Below are positions 49,390 through 62,565 of a DNA stretch of 64,000 nucleotides, in pieces. Source of the DNA: Epiperipatus broadwayi (taxonomy: Eukaryota; Onychophora; Udeonychophora; Euonychophora; Peripatidae). The first letter of the stretch is position 1, and each line of letters opens with the position of its first letter. A program made the translations under genes and the position numbers. The stretch spans positions 1,552,001 to 1,616,000 of the forward strand of contig JAQFVV010000032.1 in NCBI GenBank assembly GCA_028023455.1, given 5' to 3'. The notes under the pieces were generated by a model. The model was not told where the DNA came from and did no database searches. It saw nothing but the letters and a program-made list of their open reading frames with translations.

Positions 49390-51658
49390 ATTTAGATCAA
49401 GGGTCTCCAATCTCTTTTTGTTTATTGCCCAATTTAACATATTTTGCCTACTACCACTTAACATAACATTAATACGTAATCATGGAATAAGACATAGGAA
49501 GTAACCAATACAAATATAAATATGAGCAATCATGCCTAGGCATAAAATAAAATTTAAAACTGAACTAATGCAAGAATAGAATTCATTATTATGTATATTG
49601 TGATATAAAAATAAGAAATAATTGCCTATTTATATATATAGAGAGAGAGAGAGAAATAAATGTTTATCAGAAATTACTTCTAATGAGAGTCTTGTACTTG
49701 ATGTTGGTTAAGTAAGTAGTTTGTTTGGTTTTAATGTCTCTTCTTTCTTGTATATCCTTGATCAAAAGTTTGTTCACAACACTCAATCCTGCTTCCATCA
49801 AATATGAAGTTGGAAAAGCTGTCAGAAGTGAAAATATTTTATTCCATAAATGTGGATACAGTTTGAGAATTGTTTATTTTGCCGCAGTTGTAGGTATCCT
49901 CCTTCATTGAAATTTATTTTGCTTTCGGTAACATATTTTAGTTGTAATAACTCTTCTTGCAATTTAATTTCATCTTTAATTATATTCACATTAAACAGGA
50001 CCCCATCCATGCATCCACTTCCATGTTGATAGTATATAGAAAATGGATTGTTTCCAAGTCGTTAGCATTAAGATCATCTTTGATTGACAACAATTTAGGA
50101 AACTGATTCAACTCCGTGTCATATTTTGTCTGAACAAATTTAATTTATCAATAAATAGACAAATTACTTTTTTTTTGCATTCAATAAGAATCATAATTAT
50201 TTTTTGGAAATGTAAATTAACTTCATTTAATTTGGTAAATATATCAGCTGAATAAAAAAAAATTTGCTTTTGTGTGTTTTAATTTCTGGTACTTATCAAC
50301 TTCTTCAGCATTTTCAAAAAAGTCTAAGATAGTCACATATAATTACATAAAATGTGAAAGATAATGTCCTCAATAGCCAACTCACTTCTGTATGAAGAAT
50401 TAATCGGACATATGATTCATCACAATTCCTACAAAACTTTCTAAATACTTGATCATTTTTTCCATTAGAGTTAATCTTGTTAATTGCACTTCTGACAATT
50501 GTTAAAGATAAGTGTAAACTAGGGCTAGTGTGCTTTTCAGCAAGATGTTGCCTGTGAATAATGCAATGGACCCATAATATGTTGAGAACTTCTTTTTTCA
50601 AATGTGATAAAAACCGTTAATAGTGACCAACTGCTACCCTAGCAACTATATTTGTTAATGGTATGTTGTTTTTCAAAATATGATAGTAGTGTAAATAGTA
50701 CATTTGTATCTGTAATAAAGTTACTGGCAAACAGCATTTCTTTTTGCAACAAATTATTTTCATTGAAATAATAAATATAGATCATTAAAAGAATATTGTT
50801 ATCAAATACTGTTGACTCATGTACTTGCAGAGAAGATAAGTTTATTTGAAGCATACAAACAAATTGGTTTTCAACATCAATATTCATTTAGTCAATTTGC
50901 CATTTAATTGTGTTATATCTAGTCAGCAAATTTTTCAAAATATTGGCTAGGTCCTGATGCATCATTGTCAATAAAAATATTTTGAAACGTGGTTTAGATA
51001 ACTTTTCTTCAATAGTATGGGTTTCTTCATTTTAATTATAAGTTGATATCTGCTATAAATTGTTCATAAATATCTTTAAAATATTCTACAGATTTTTCAT
51101 CTTTATCTTTGTTTTTAGTATGATGTTCTCGCAATCGATATAAGTTCATTACTTTGTTAGAAAATGATTTTTGACTCAATAAGCACATTAGCATGATTTT
51201 ATTTTCTGGTGAATGAATGAAACCATATACCAGATATTAAATTGAATATAAACTAGTACACTTTTTCTTAGGAGGAATTATGAAAACTTGGGTAGCCACG
51301 GAAAATACATACTATTTTAATACAAAATTATTCTGCAAATGATCAGTCAACAGAACTGACAGAAAATAAATGATCAGTCAACAGATCTGACAGAAAATTC
51401 TTTGCACATATTTTTGTATTGCCATCTACCAGATTTTTACGTTTCACATTTTTCTTCAATACAAAATTCAAAATATTGACAATACATTCAAAATATACAA
51501 ACTGAATAATAAAACAATTATAAAACAGGATCATAAAATAAAGATGTAGTTTTTAAAAATTAAATGAAAGTACTATGGCATTAATTTTCGCCCACCAAAA
51601 ATTGGAAAACGCCCACTGGTGGGCGCTACCAATAATGTGGAAGTCTATTGGTTTTGAT
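49390..51658 (-). mobile_element. decayed autonomous hAT transposon (ZBED5/SCAND3-like group)
   Basis: Left end at 49398 reads CAAGGGTCTCCAATC; the degraded right end lies near 51650 (TGTGGAAGTCTATTG). The flanks ATTTAGAT (49390-49397) and GTTTTGAT (51651-51658) agree at six of eight positions, fitting the 8-bp duplication of hAT elements. The body encodes minus-strand transposase fragments broken by stops and frameshifts (next entry). The subterminal 'ttgcccaa', 'tttgcctacta' and right-end 'tggtgggcgctacc' words are as I recall for this hAT group. Decay is substantial, so it has long been inactive. Confidence 0.8.
49725..51540 (-). pseudogene. hAT transposase pseudogene
   Basis: Reading on the minus strand, the best preserved part is 50601-50314, with WVHCIIHRQHLAEKH, SLTIVRSAINKINS and LLHTEVSWL. 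This is the conserved C-H-x-x-H-R-Q-x-L and H-T-E-V-x-W-L region of ZBED5/SCAND3/GTF2IRD2-like hAT transposases. Downstream, 50010-49822 contains KLQEELLQLKYVTESK, and 49830-49735 contains AFPTSYLMEAGLSVVNKLL, the start of the C-terminal hAT dimerisation domain (usual form FPTSYxxEAGFSVVN). In a live element the protein binds the termini and performs cut-and-paste. Stops and frameshifts separate the blocks; the N-terminal BED zinc finger is not recognisable. Domesticated relatives exist in animals, but this copy is clearly broken. Confidence 0.85.
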
Positions 51659-53240
51659 GTCCCAAAGAAATAGCAGTTTTTGCCATAATAATTGCAGCAA
51701 TAGTATATATGTGCTCTTTGTGATTATAAATGTTTTATATTTTGAGACTTATATAAGCATTAATAAATATATAGATTACCAAAGAATGTATGTAGTTAGA
51801 TAATAACGTACAATCAATATTTTATTCAAATAAATATCATGTTGCTATTTAATTTTCTTTAAAAATATTATCGATTATTATTACATAATCGTATAAATTT
51901 AATGTGCTTTTATGAAGACTATTGGGGGGTTTTTTTAAAAAAAAAATGTATTTATTTTTTAACAGTTATTTTATATAACTTCCAGTTTTAAATACCGTAT
52001 TATTATTTTTCTTTTTAACAATAATTATCTTTTTTTACTGAAATGATTCTTAATTATATAGTAGATTTATTTACAAAAATTAATGTGATTATATAATTAA
52101 AAAAAGAAGCATCTTATTATAGTAAATAAAGTTTATATATGCTATACTTTTTGTCCTATTATTTAAAAAAAAAAAAGTAATTCACTATTATAATGTCATA
52201 AAACATTTAATTAATTAGTTTCGGATGAAATGATTGGATTTTTTTAGTAACAATATCGTATTCTTTTCCAAACCTGTTCACTTATATTTTTTCGTAATTC
52301 ATTTTTTTTTAAATTACATAAATACTGACACCAGTACGTTAAATAATAAAATAACCTTTAATTAGTCCACTGCAGGTCAAAGGCCTTTCTGTAACCCGTT
52401 TATAAAGAAATAGTGAAAAGGATCATTTCTCGCCAGACTAATCAAAAGCTGAATAGTTTGTTTTTCTTTTTAGTTTTTTTTTCATTCTAATCCCACCAAC
52501 CCACAACCTCTCAACCAACTACTTCTTCTCCTCGTCCTCGACTCTTTTAGTTTTAGTCCTACTCTAATACTATTTTACTCAGTGATATTTATAACCCGGC
52601 TTATTAAAAAAATCATTGCTATTTTTTTTTTTTTGTTGTTCTAATTTTTAAATATGTTCAAATTTTAAATGAATTATTAAGAAGCCCTGCATGATTTAAT
52701 GCAGTTGTAGAATGGTGGATTCTAGGCTTCACGATACATTGACTTAGTTGTGTCACTATTGATGAAGGAACTTCATATGAACTCCTGATCTACAAATCAT
52801 TCGATTATTTATATACATGCATTAATAAAGTTAATCATTATTTGCATCTAAATAAAAATAATCATTTGTTAAAAAGATTGTTACATTTTTATTTACTACT
52901 GTCAAACTCACTCCACTCATAATTTTGACACCATCCACCTCAGATGAATACAATAATTATTATTATTATTATCTAAACTAAAGATTATCTCTAGCACAGA
53001 TATAAACTTTAAATCTCAGTTAAAGATTAATATATCTGATTTTTTAATTTTAAACATACATGTCCTGAATTTTAATATTGCTAAGATATGCATTATTGGA
53101 AAAATTATGCAATTTCTGAAATACAATTACATCAACTTCCATTATGAAATGATATTTTAATCACAGTATTTACAGACTGGGTGTACCCTCCTCTTCTAGA
53201 CCTACCTACACCTGTATTTGTTAAGAGAATTCAATTCTTA
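51659..53240. other. AT-rich gene-free DNA
   Basis: No supported gene or repeat. A short (ATT)n run is at about 52950-52970. Confidence 0.55.
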
Positions 53241-53244
53241 TAAT

Positions 53245-55600
53245 AGTCTTTGAAGATATTTAAATGAAGATCAAGCAAGTTGTCAACTTTTATAACAGAT
53301 GGATTTAAACCATTGTGCTCACTTTATGAGGCTAAGCAAGGAGGAAAAATCAATTCAGGCAGATGGCCAGCAGTGGTAACTCCCATTTCATGTTTAACAA
53401 AAAATGATTTAGCATTACTTGCTGAACTACTGTTATCCAATTACTTTTACCACAATCAAAATAAAGTGAGCCAATTCACATAGAATCTATATTCTTATAG
53501 TTGAAACTTATCCTTTTCTGAGATGGAATTTATGGAAAGCTAGTTGGAATGGAAGAATGGATATTTTGGAAAAAAAATAGTAGACCTTATTCACTTTTCA
53601 TTTGCTATGAAAAAATAATAATAATAATAACAGCTGCTAGAGAATCATCTTTCATGGATATCAAAAGTAATTTATTTCAGACTGAAATAAATTTAGAAGT
53701 GATTTTTATAATCAGTTGACCATGAAAGATCCCGAAATTGCTGACAAACTTCTAATATCACTAATATTTCCAGAAAAGTGGAGAAAGATTATGGAGAAAT
53801 AAAACTTCATAAAACTTAGGCATGAAGTATGGTCTTTTTTATAAAAGCTTGGTAAATGTAAAAGTATCTTTAAAAGAACTGCTATCATTACTTCTAATAA
53901 TCTTATGTCAGATTTCTAAACCCAAGATTGATAGAATGAGAATAAGTATCAGAGTTGAATTGTAAGCTTCCTTTTCACTGTTTCTTTAATATCACTCTGA
54001 TAAAATATGTATATGTAATAAACTTGAACTCACTCTTGATAATCTTAAACTAGGAAAGATCCAGATCTTAGTTGGCAAAACTAATCATTAACATTATTCC
54101 TATTGAAACTATTGCAATATTTTGGCATAAAAGCAAAACTATAGCAATCTTAAAACCAAATAAATCTAGCAATAATTCAAAAATGTATTGCTCAATATCA
54201 TTATGACAGATTCCCTACAAGCTTTTTGAAAGAATTATATTAACAAGAATTTTGTCAGTAGTTTAGGGCTATTGATTTACATTGTATTTACACCAAGAAG
54301 AAATTACTGTAACCAAGTTTCATCTTTAACACCTTATACTGAAAAAAATTAAAAACTAGTATTGATCTTTATTTATTCAACAACCTCAGCTTATGCTTAT
54401 GTTTGAAAAAATGATTTTCTCCTAAAAAGTTCTAAAATTCTTAAAAGCAGGAAAACTTATGTATCAAAATGTTCTCCAATAAAAAAATTCAAATGATATT
54501 AAATATTTGTGAATAATGCAAAATTTCATGAAACAGTCTTCCACATGATTCAATTCTCTTGTCTACTCTATAAAATATTCATCAGTGACTTATCCAATTC
54601 AGGAAGTTAATTTATGCTGATGATATTGTTTGATTTCTCAAAAGAAATTCTTTCCTAAAACAGAAAAGTATTTCAGTAATGATATGAAAAAATTGGAAAT
54701 CTTTTCAAAGACTGACTTCTTAATTCTAATCCAATGAAAACAGTATGCTCAATTTTTCATCTAAACAACAGAGAATCATATTATCTCATAATCTGGAAAT
54801 CTTGGCAATTTGTAAACTGAAACACAATCCTACTTTTTTCTATTTAGGAATAGCTTTTGATTTATAACCTAACTTATTTGCTTCATTGAGCTAATTATTA
54901 AATCAAAATTAATTTCTAGCAATAACCTCCTTGGAAAGCTAGCTGGCCTTTTACTTGAGGTTGAAATGTGAATATGGACAACTTTTTTAGCACTAGCATA
55001 TTTTTCTGGTGAATACTGTGCTTCTGTTGGAGAAAGTTCTCACATTAAACTTCTAAATATTTAATTAAATATTTTTATAAGAAATATTATTGATTCACTT
55101 AGAGTTTTTTTTTTTTTTTTTGCAGTACATTCCTGTTCTTTCATATATTCTTCTGCCAGATATCAGAAGAATAATTGCTTCTCACAAAATGTATAAAAAG
55201 CTTTCAACAAATTGGACTTGCCAATAATTCAGATGTAGTTTTACCATCTCTAATCAAGATCCTTTTTTGGATGTTCATACAGAGTCTATAATCAAAGAAT
55301 TAGGACATAAAAAATGGAATGCTTATGAGATTCCAAATTTTTTCCAGATCCAACAATAAAGCCAATTGGATTTGATCTTCTTAGATGCAATTAGAGCCTC
55401 ATTATCAGATTCAAGACAATCTGTGACCATTGTGCTCATCTTCATAATTGGAATTTATCAGCCACTGATCTGTTAAATGTGTCAATCATAAACTATGAAT
55501 CACATATTTAATTATTGTCAAATCTATGGCTATAATGTGAATTGCTAATGAAGCCATTTATGAATCTGTCTTCTTTTTAGAATATCTGCAGGCTCTTTTA
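53245..55600 (+). pseudogene. decayed Jockey-type LINE polyprotein
   Basis: Scattered frames over about 2.3 kb spell the reverse-transcriptase ORF of a Jockey-superfamily LINE in the correct order. FWHKSKTIAILKPNKSS lies at about 54115-54170, then LFERIILTRIL (near 54220-54255), the catalytic motif C as YADD (54613-54624), KTVCSIFHLNNRES (54737-54778), YLGIAFD (54842-54862), and C-terminal FDLLRCN...RFKT and NLSATDLLN (about 55370-55480). Many stops and indels make it long dead. The sequence from 53280 to 53483 could be the region before the reverse transcriptase. The 3' part is related to the relic at 62020-62540. Confidence 0.85.
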
Positions 55601-56121
55601 TGACATTTCAGTTAATAGTTAAGCTGTCAAAAATAATCCATACATTAAATTTAATTTATTTATTCATGTTATACAAAATGTTATAACTGTCCTGACAAAA
55701 AGAAATTGTGTATGGAAAAACATAAAAATCACAGAAAAATAGCTAGATGAATTTACATGAATAGTGTTTAAATAATAACATCAGACTTAATACTATCAAA
55801 AATTAATTAATAATTTGTCATCAGTTTCTATTAGAAGTAAGTTCAACTATTTTTTTGGTAACAGTGATATGATGTTCAAAAACGGTCATTCTCAAAATTC
55901 CGTTATAAGAGCAAGTTTTAATAAATGAGCAAAAACTGCCAAATAAACAGTCTAAATTTATGATATATTTATAGATAAATAATCAATTATTAAAACTTCT
56001 GTGTGCAGTTGTAATCAAACAATCTATATTTGATTTAAATATATAAATGCATGATTAGAAAATGAAGAATGATGATCAGAATTTATGATAGAAAAAACAG
56101 TACTTGTTGGAAACCACAATA
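55601..56121. other. AT-rich gene-free DNA
   Basis: This gap separates the LINE relic from the hAT element. Nothing recognised. Confidence 0.55.
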
Positions 56122-57393
56122 GTTTAAATCAGTGGTCTTCAACCTTTTCACACCTGCGGCCTGGCAAAAATAAGGATAAGATTTTGCGGACCGGCAGAAG
56201 TTTACAGATAAATTTTCATAAATATGTAACCTGCTTAGCCTTAGATAAACATAATTGTTATAACTGCCCAAAACAGTACACTAGGTATTGTGTATTGTAA
56301 TAGTGTTGCTTACCTTCACATGCTGAACACAGAAAACAGTACAATACCAATCGTTCTCATTAATGTGCTTGCATTTCTATGTTTATTATTTCATTGTTAA
56401 AACATTCAAGAATAAAATGTTATTCACCTGAATGTTGGGAAATATCATAGCTAGTGTAATTACATGGCAATGATTATGATAATGTAATATCTGTATTTAA
56501 TGTTAAATCTACAAGATGGTTATATATATATGGAGGTTGTCTTTTGATAGTAGTAAGGGCAAAATAGAAATTGCATAATTAATCACTGTACAGTCAAAAA
56601 AAAATTCACCGTATTTTAAATCTGAAAAAATAAAACGAAACGTGTAAAAGTCTGAAGTTTTGATGTTATTGTAATTTTTTTTGTGTGTGTGCTGGTGTGT
56701 TGAAAGGATCAAAAAATGTAATTAATAGGAAAAGTTTTTTTTAAAAAAATGGTAAAATAGATATCGCGTAATAGAAATAAAGCCAAAAAAAAAAATTGCA
56801 AAGTTATTTTTTGTTTGTTTTTATTTTTAAAAAAAAGGTTAGCAGAAATTGGTTTTAAAAATAAAAGTTTTAGTATATTAGCAGTATACAAATAAAACCA
56901 AAAAATATTGCCTTATAGGCCAAAAAAAAAGTGGGCGTATTTTTAAACAAAAAAAGAAAACGAAACTTGAAAAAGTCAAAAGTTTTGATCTTGTTTTAAC
57001 ACATAAACAATGCCGATAAGCGACCGTGATTGGCTATCAAAATACAACTGGAGTTTGTTTAATAAGAAATCTTTTTTTTTTTTTTTTGAATTTTGAATTT
57101 TTTTAGAAAAATAATAAATTTAATTCTATCTCTCTATAAACATCTGTGATAAATAGAAAAACAAATTTTAATTTATGTATGATTGATTAGATTTCGTTTT
57201 TGTTCTGTTTCTTATTTTTTAACAGGGTAAAAATGCGATGAAAAAATAAATAAAAACTGTTTATATTAATTAAAAGTTTAAAATCGTATTATTTTGTTAT
57301 TACTAACTTTCTTGTCAGTCTAGCGCGACCCGGCAGAAAACTTCCGCGGCCCGGAGCCGGGCCATGCAGTGGTTGAAGACCACTGGTTTAGAT
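56122..57393. mobile_element. non-autonomous hAT transposon with intact ends
   Basis: The element is 56130-57385 (1256 bp). Its ends are a perfect 15-bp inverted repeat, CAGTGGTCTTCAACC...GGTTGAAGACCACTG, starting CAG as hAT ends do. It is flanked by GTTTAAAT (56122-56129) and GTTTAGAT (57386-57393), an 8-bp duplication with one change. GC-rich subterminal blocks at both ends share CCGGCAGAA (56193 and 57331) and lie against a very AT-rich interior without a transposase. Inside, a ~70-bp block with 'aaacgaaac.tg.aaaa' and 'aagttttgat' is repeated directly at about 56600-56670 and 56925-56995. It would depend on a transposase supplied elsewhere; its termini differ from those of the hAT at 49398, so that element is not its obvious partner. 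Confidence 0.92.
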
Positions 57394-58465
57394 GATTTTT
57401 TTATAATAAAATACATAAAAAATATTACCGTGAGTTCTTAATTTAAGCAGATTTTACATATCAAAACATCTCATAAATATTATATTAAATTTTATTTACA
57501 CATGCTATCTGCCTAAAAGTGGATAGAGTAAACTAGATCATTAGTTTTTATCATCATTGTTGGTGGTTGTCATTATTTGGCATTTATTTAACACATGCCA
57601 ATTTTAAGCCTATATCAGAAACTAGCATCTATAATCTCCAGAATTTTAAAGAAGTCAACGACTATTGCAACACACTGTTCTTTTACTTTAACTTGAAGTC
57701 TTTCATTATTATTGTCAATAAATATTTATTTAAAGGAAATATTAAATATCCATATTTGTTTATTAAAGAAAGAATATTTAATTATTAAAGTAACTATTTA
57801 TTGATTTATATTAAAAGAATGTTTTTCAATAAATAATGTTTATAAAGTTGAAAGATAATGAAATAAATAGCGTTTATAAACTTGAAAGATAATGAAAATT
57901 GTTGTCTTTCATTAAAGATTTACTATTAATAAATAACTTTAAAATAATAAACAATTTATTTATAAACAAATATTGGAATTTTTTTTTTAATTGGTTCATT
58001 CTAATTTTTTGTTTGTTGTTTGGGGAGAGAGGGGAGAAATCAGCATTTGAAACTTTTGCAGAAAACAGTTCATTTTGAGAAATGCAGATGAAGGAGGATG
58101 AAGTTGAATACTAAAGGTTCTTGAAACATCAGTTTATGAAAGTAGGGAAAAAAAATCTATATTGTCAGTTGAATAGAATTGTTGTCCTCAATCTGTGACT
58201 TGAGTGCTCTTATGATTTTTTTTTTATTTATTTAAATTGAAGATAATATTTCCAATTTCGCAATCTACTATAATAAAAAAAATGTTTTTTTTCTTACTCA
58301 TCATTGAATAGTATTATTTAAATAATAATAATTATTGTTCATAAACAACCATATCTAAAATAGACTCTTTTAAAAGATTATTTGTATTTTTTATTATTTT
58401 TAATCAATATGATAGTGTTAATTTAATTGATTATAAAAATAAATTATTTTTAGATAATCAGATTT
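57394..58465. other. AT-rich gene-free DNA
   Basis: No supported gene. The 73-codon frame at 57567-57788 is Phe/Ile/Asn/Lys-rich and unrecognised. Confidence 0.5.
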
Positions 58466-58838
58466 TATTACATTCAAAGATCAGCCTTTCAAGCTAATTG
58501 TGCATGCGTCTTTTGAGAGTGTTAAATAATAAATGAATACTTCCCTCTACAATACAAGATATGGTATTTATGCAGGAATAAAAGGAATCCTCTTATTCCT
58601 ACGACTCAAATTCTTTTATATGAGCAAATCTGAAGTACTGTTGAGGAAAGCGTGAGAGTAGAATGCTCACTTTAAATTACTATTTACGATGTTTGAATGA
58701 ATGACATCGGTGAAATTGTCTAGAATTCCTGCATAAATACTATATCTTGTATTGTAGAGGGAAGTATTCATTTATTATTTAACACTCTCAAAAGACGCAT
58801 GCACAATTAGCTTGAAAGGCTGATCTTTGAATGTAATA
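58466..58838. mobile_element. MITE with 112-bp near-perfect inverted arms
   Basis: The element 58468-58836 (369 bp) is flanked by TA at 58466-58467 and 58837-58838. Its arms run TTACATTCAAAGATCAGCCT... inward to 'tgcaggaat' (left arm to 58579; right arm from 58725) and differ at one position only (near 58563). The ~145-bp centre is unique and non-coding. The TA target fits a Tc1/mariner-type transposase. Near-identical arms over 112 bp indicate a recent insertion, or recent arm conversion. Confidence 0.9.
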
Positions 58839-61800
58839 CAATTGTACACATAGCATCATATAAAAATAAATGCTTATTTACTTATAATCAGATTTTGTAT
58901 TATGGAGGCATTAATCACTGTGATAATTTAATTTTACCTTTATAAATCTTAAATCTGGTTTTTGTCAGTGATATGAATGATGTTATTTTAAAATTTGCAT
59001 ATAGAATTTGTTATACTTAGTTTTTTTTTAAAAAAAGAAAAGAAAATTATGATAATTAAAATATATAAATACTATTTTGTATTTGGATTAGTATAGAAAA
59101 CAATGTACTGTACATATCTATATACAAGAGTTGAATAAGTAACAGGAACACCTGTAATACTTTTATCATTATCTAGGGTGATCATTTTATGGAATGAATA
59201 GAATCTAGAAAAATATGAAATCATATAAAAACTAAGCTTTCTGAATGATGATAGTGAAGAATGTTGTTCTTACTCATTGATCAAGAATGTCTCATAGATG
59301 TTCAGTAGGGAGTTTCTGAAGTATTACATTTCATCCTCATATCTTTCAAATTTTATTTGGACTTTGTGGTTTGAATGAATTGAGCATTGTAAAAAAAAGT
59401 AATTAAATGATTTGTAGCTCAAGTGATCATATGATGTTCAAACACTAGAAATGTCAGAGCTCAACTTTAATCTTTAGCTCTTTATTTCTTAAATCAGCCA
59501 CTGTATCATTGCATTAAATCACACAAATTAATTATTATATTTTAAAGATATCAGAAATGTCTGGAAACAATGTTTGGGCAATAAAATGAATCTAATCTGT
59601 TAAAGGTTATTCTTCTGTGTGGCAGGTTTACAGAATAATGATTATCCAAAGAGATATGGCTACATTAATCATGATTGTTTTACAACTTCACAAAATTATG
59701 AGGTTTCTTTGAAAATAGCTAATCATTATAACTTTTTGATGATTTACAAATGTGTGAGTGATGATTTATATGACATGCTTCCAATTAAAGATATTTGTCA
59801 TACTATTGATATTACATTTAAAAAAAAACGGTATCTTGAAAGTGAAATTCAATTTCAAACATTCATTATGGATTTTTTTGCTCATTGATTGAGTATTCAG
59901 ATATGCATGGTCGTCTGCTATAATTTTTCAGCATGATTTTGTGTTTACTTTATTACTATCTTTCAAAATATCTGATGAGCCTTTTAATTTTTAAACCATC
60001 TGCCTAAATAGAATATTCCTCCTGGCATTATGAAGTAAATGCTTATTGTTTAATCTGTTGTTCTATAAGTTGATATCCTGTTTAATCCTCATTTGACTGC
60101 ATATTTCTAAAGGCAACTTTGAGAATTGAAATTGCCTATAGGTGTAATAGGTATAGAAAGATCTGGATAAAAAGGGTAAGACTAGTTTGTAAATACTACA
60201 TACATAAAAATTACTTTTCTATATGATCATTGCAATATTGTTTGAATTGTCTTCAGTAGAAGTTGCTTATTTTACAAGATAGTTTGAAACAAAGATAGCC
60301 ATACAACATACCAATATAAAATCAGGAATTTTAAGATCTGCACATTATTAGAGGAATGATGAGACTCTTGAAATAAAATAATATCAATGTTGTGCTGAAT
60401 AATTATTTTGTAGCTAAAATAATTTTATTGTGTTTCCTAGGTGGAGAGAAATTTTTTTTGTAGAGGATATATCTGGCATATGGAATATTCTAAGGTTGCC
60501 AATTTTCATTTGAGAGCATAGATGCTCACCTCTGTAATCCTGGCTATTCACCATAATATCCTGGAGTTCATGTTAATAATAGATCTTCATCTATATAAAG
60601 TCTGTTTTTTATATGATGGGTATTCATTAACATACTGACATCTTCTATTTGCAGAAAATGGATAATATTCTATGATTTATTGGAATGCATATTTTCATCT
60701 ATTATAAATTTTATTGATAAACTTGGAATTATTTTGAGACCAGATAATAATTGTCATTTACTGATGATATTCTTTTTCAATAAAAGTTTTTATTATTGAA
60801 GTAGATATTTTATTGTTTTTTAAATGAGTATTTAACAAATTTTATTTGGAAAAAATATATATATATATTTCAATACAAATCTGTAAAAGATATTTATGTA
60901 ATGATATAAACTCCACAGAAATTGATATGCTTGCCTAATTATTTTACTATATTTACCCTTGAAAAACTAGTAGCACGTAAGTTTTGTCCCAGCTACTTGC
61001 ATATCTCTTTTTATAAATTTATCATCTTCCACTTATTATGAAATATCTTTAGAAAAAGTTATTTTCCTCACAAAAAATAAGCATAACCAAACTTTTCTTT
61101 TGTAGAGCACTCATTTTAATAGTGTCTATCACTTATAAATACATATCACTTTCTCTGAGACTGAATTTGTTTATCATGTAGCTTTTAATAACAGAGATCA
61201 CTGCTACATCAAATCAGCTTTCTGATAATATAAATATTAGTAAATTTATAAAAAAATATTGCGGTAGAAAACTACAATTTATTTTATATGCATACAACTA
61301 ATTTCAATGGAAGATTTTAATTGATGCATATATCTGTCTTGTGTGTAGAACTCAAACTATCATTAAAGCTCATAATTATTGAATCTTTAGATATGATGAT
61401 TAATGTTAACTGTGAATAATTAATAAGTAGGACCAAAGTAAAATTTTCTAATCTACTTTCTCTATTTACTTTTTCCTTATTTTATCTTCCTATCTTCAAT
61501 CTCTTAGGTTGTATATCAATCATTATGAGTTTCTCATGCCATAGGTATATACTTCTGCACTAAGTGCAGTAATGGGATTGTGCTTCTATATTTTCATTCT
61601 TTAAATATACATTCTTATTATAAATTTCTTTTTTTTTTTATTTCCAAATATACTTGAGTATGTAATATATGAGATTTCCTCAATATAGAAAAAGCATGTG
61701 ATGGGATGAATTTAGTCAACTGATAGTCTTTCATTAAAATCTTGCATGAATTAATACAATCAATAATGAGCCTGTTAGAACTAAATTTAAGCATTGATTT

Positions 61801-62015
61801 CATGTAAAATTAATGTATATTTGAAAATACCTATTTGTGAATCTATTATTTTGAAAAATCTGGTGAAATTACTATGCCTGATAGTTAAATAAAGATGTCA
61901 TTATTAAAAATTTGTTTTTTTCTAAATATATCTGAATATAGAACAAAGATTATAAGAATTTCTCAAGAGTTAAAATTAATATAACTTTTCCCTTTAAAAT
62001 CATCTTGCAGAAAAA
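58839..62015. other. AT-rich gene-free DNA
   Basis: No gene with good support. The plus frame 59619-59888 (89 codons, GTG-initiated as listed, so not a conventional start) follows a TGGCAG that could be a splice acceptor, and is more protein-like than its neighbours (YPKRYGYINHDCFTTSQNYE), but I recognise nothing in it. Confidence 0.45.
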
Positions 62016-62019
62016 GAAG

Positions 62020-62545
62020 TAATGCATTTTATTGAGTTTTTGTTGTGAGTACTTTAAAGACAACTTTCTTAGCATATTTTTTCTCTGTCTATGGGGGGGG
62101 GGGGGTGGATCCATATTAAACTTTTTAGATGCTCAATTAAATATTATCATGAGCAATATTACTAATAGACTCAAGTCTATTGTTTTGCAATGTCTTTCTA
62201 TTCTATCACATATTTCTTCACTAAATATTAATTATGAGTTATCTCATAGAAAAAATATAAAAAGCTATTATAATTAAATAAATTGGACTTATCAATAATT
62301 CCAAGATATAGTTTTACTATTTAAAACTCATCACAACATCCACATTCCCCTTTATGGATATTCAAGCAAGAATCTATAACCAAAGATTTATGTCATAAAA
62401 AATGGATTTCCTATAAGGTTTCGATCAAATTTTTTTTCCAGATCCACTGTAAACCTATCTGGATTAGATCAGCCTAGATATGATTCAGAACAACCTATTG
62501 TAATTGTGCTTTATCTGGTTCTGCTTTTGATAGGGCAGGTTATTG
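62020..62545 (+). pseudogene. second Jockey-type LINE relic, 3' part
   Basis: The plus frame 62100-62277 reads FLDAQLNIIMSNITNRLKS and then LSILSHISSLNI, matching the LD.QLN..M..ITG...S....WLPVL..I.P..I segment of Jockey-type LINE proteins. Nucleotide matches to the relic at 53.2-55.6 kb follow: 'aaattggactt.tcaataatt' (62279 and 55209), 'tagttttac' and 'cataaaaaatgga'. A frameshifted 'tctggattagatcagcctag' corresponds to 'ttggatttgatcttcttag' at 55366. A run of 13 G (62093-62105) interrupts the frame near its start. The copy is 5'-truncated and inactive. Confidence 0.75.
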
Positions 62546-62565
62546 TCATAGATTAGATAAAGTCA

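Noticed and set aside
59619-59888. 89-codon ORF as a confident gene
   Set aside because: It has no ATG at its start, no recognisable domain, and no supporting neighbours; only a possible acceptor precedes it.
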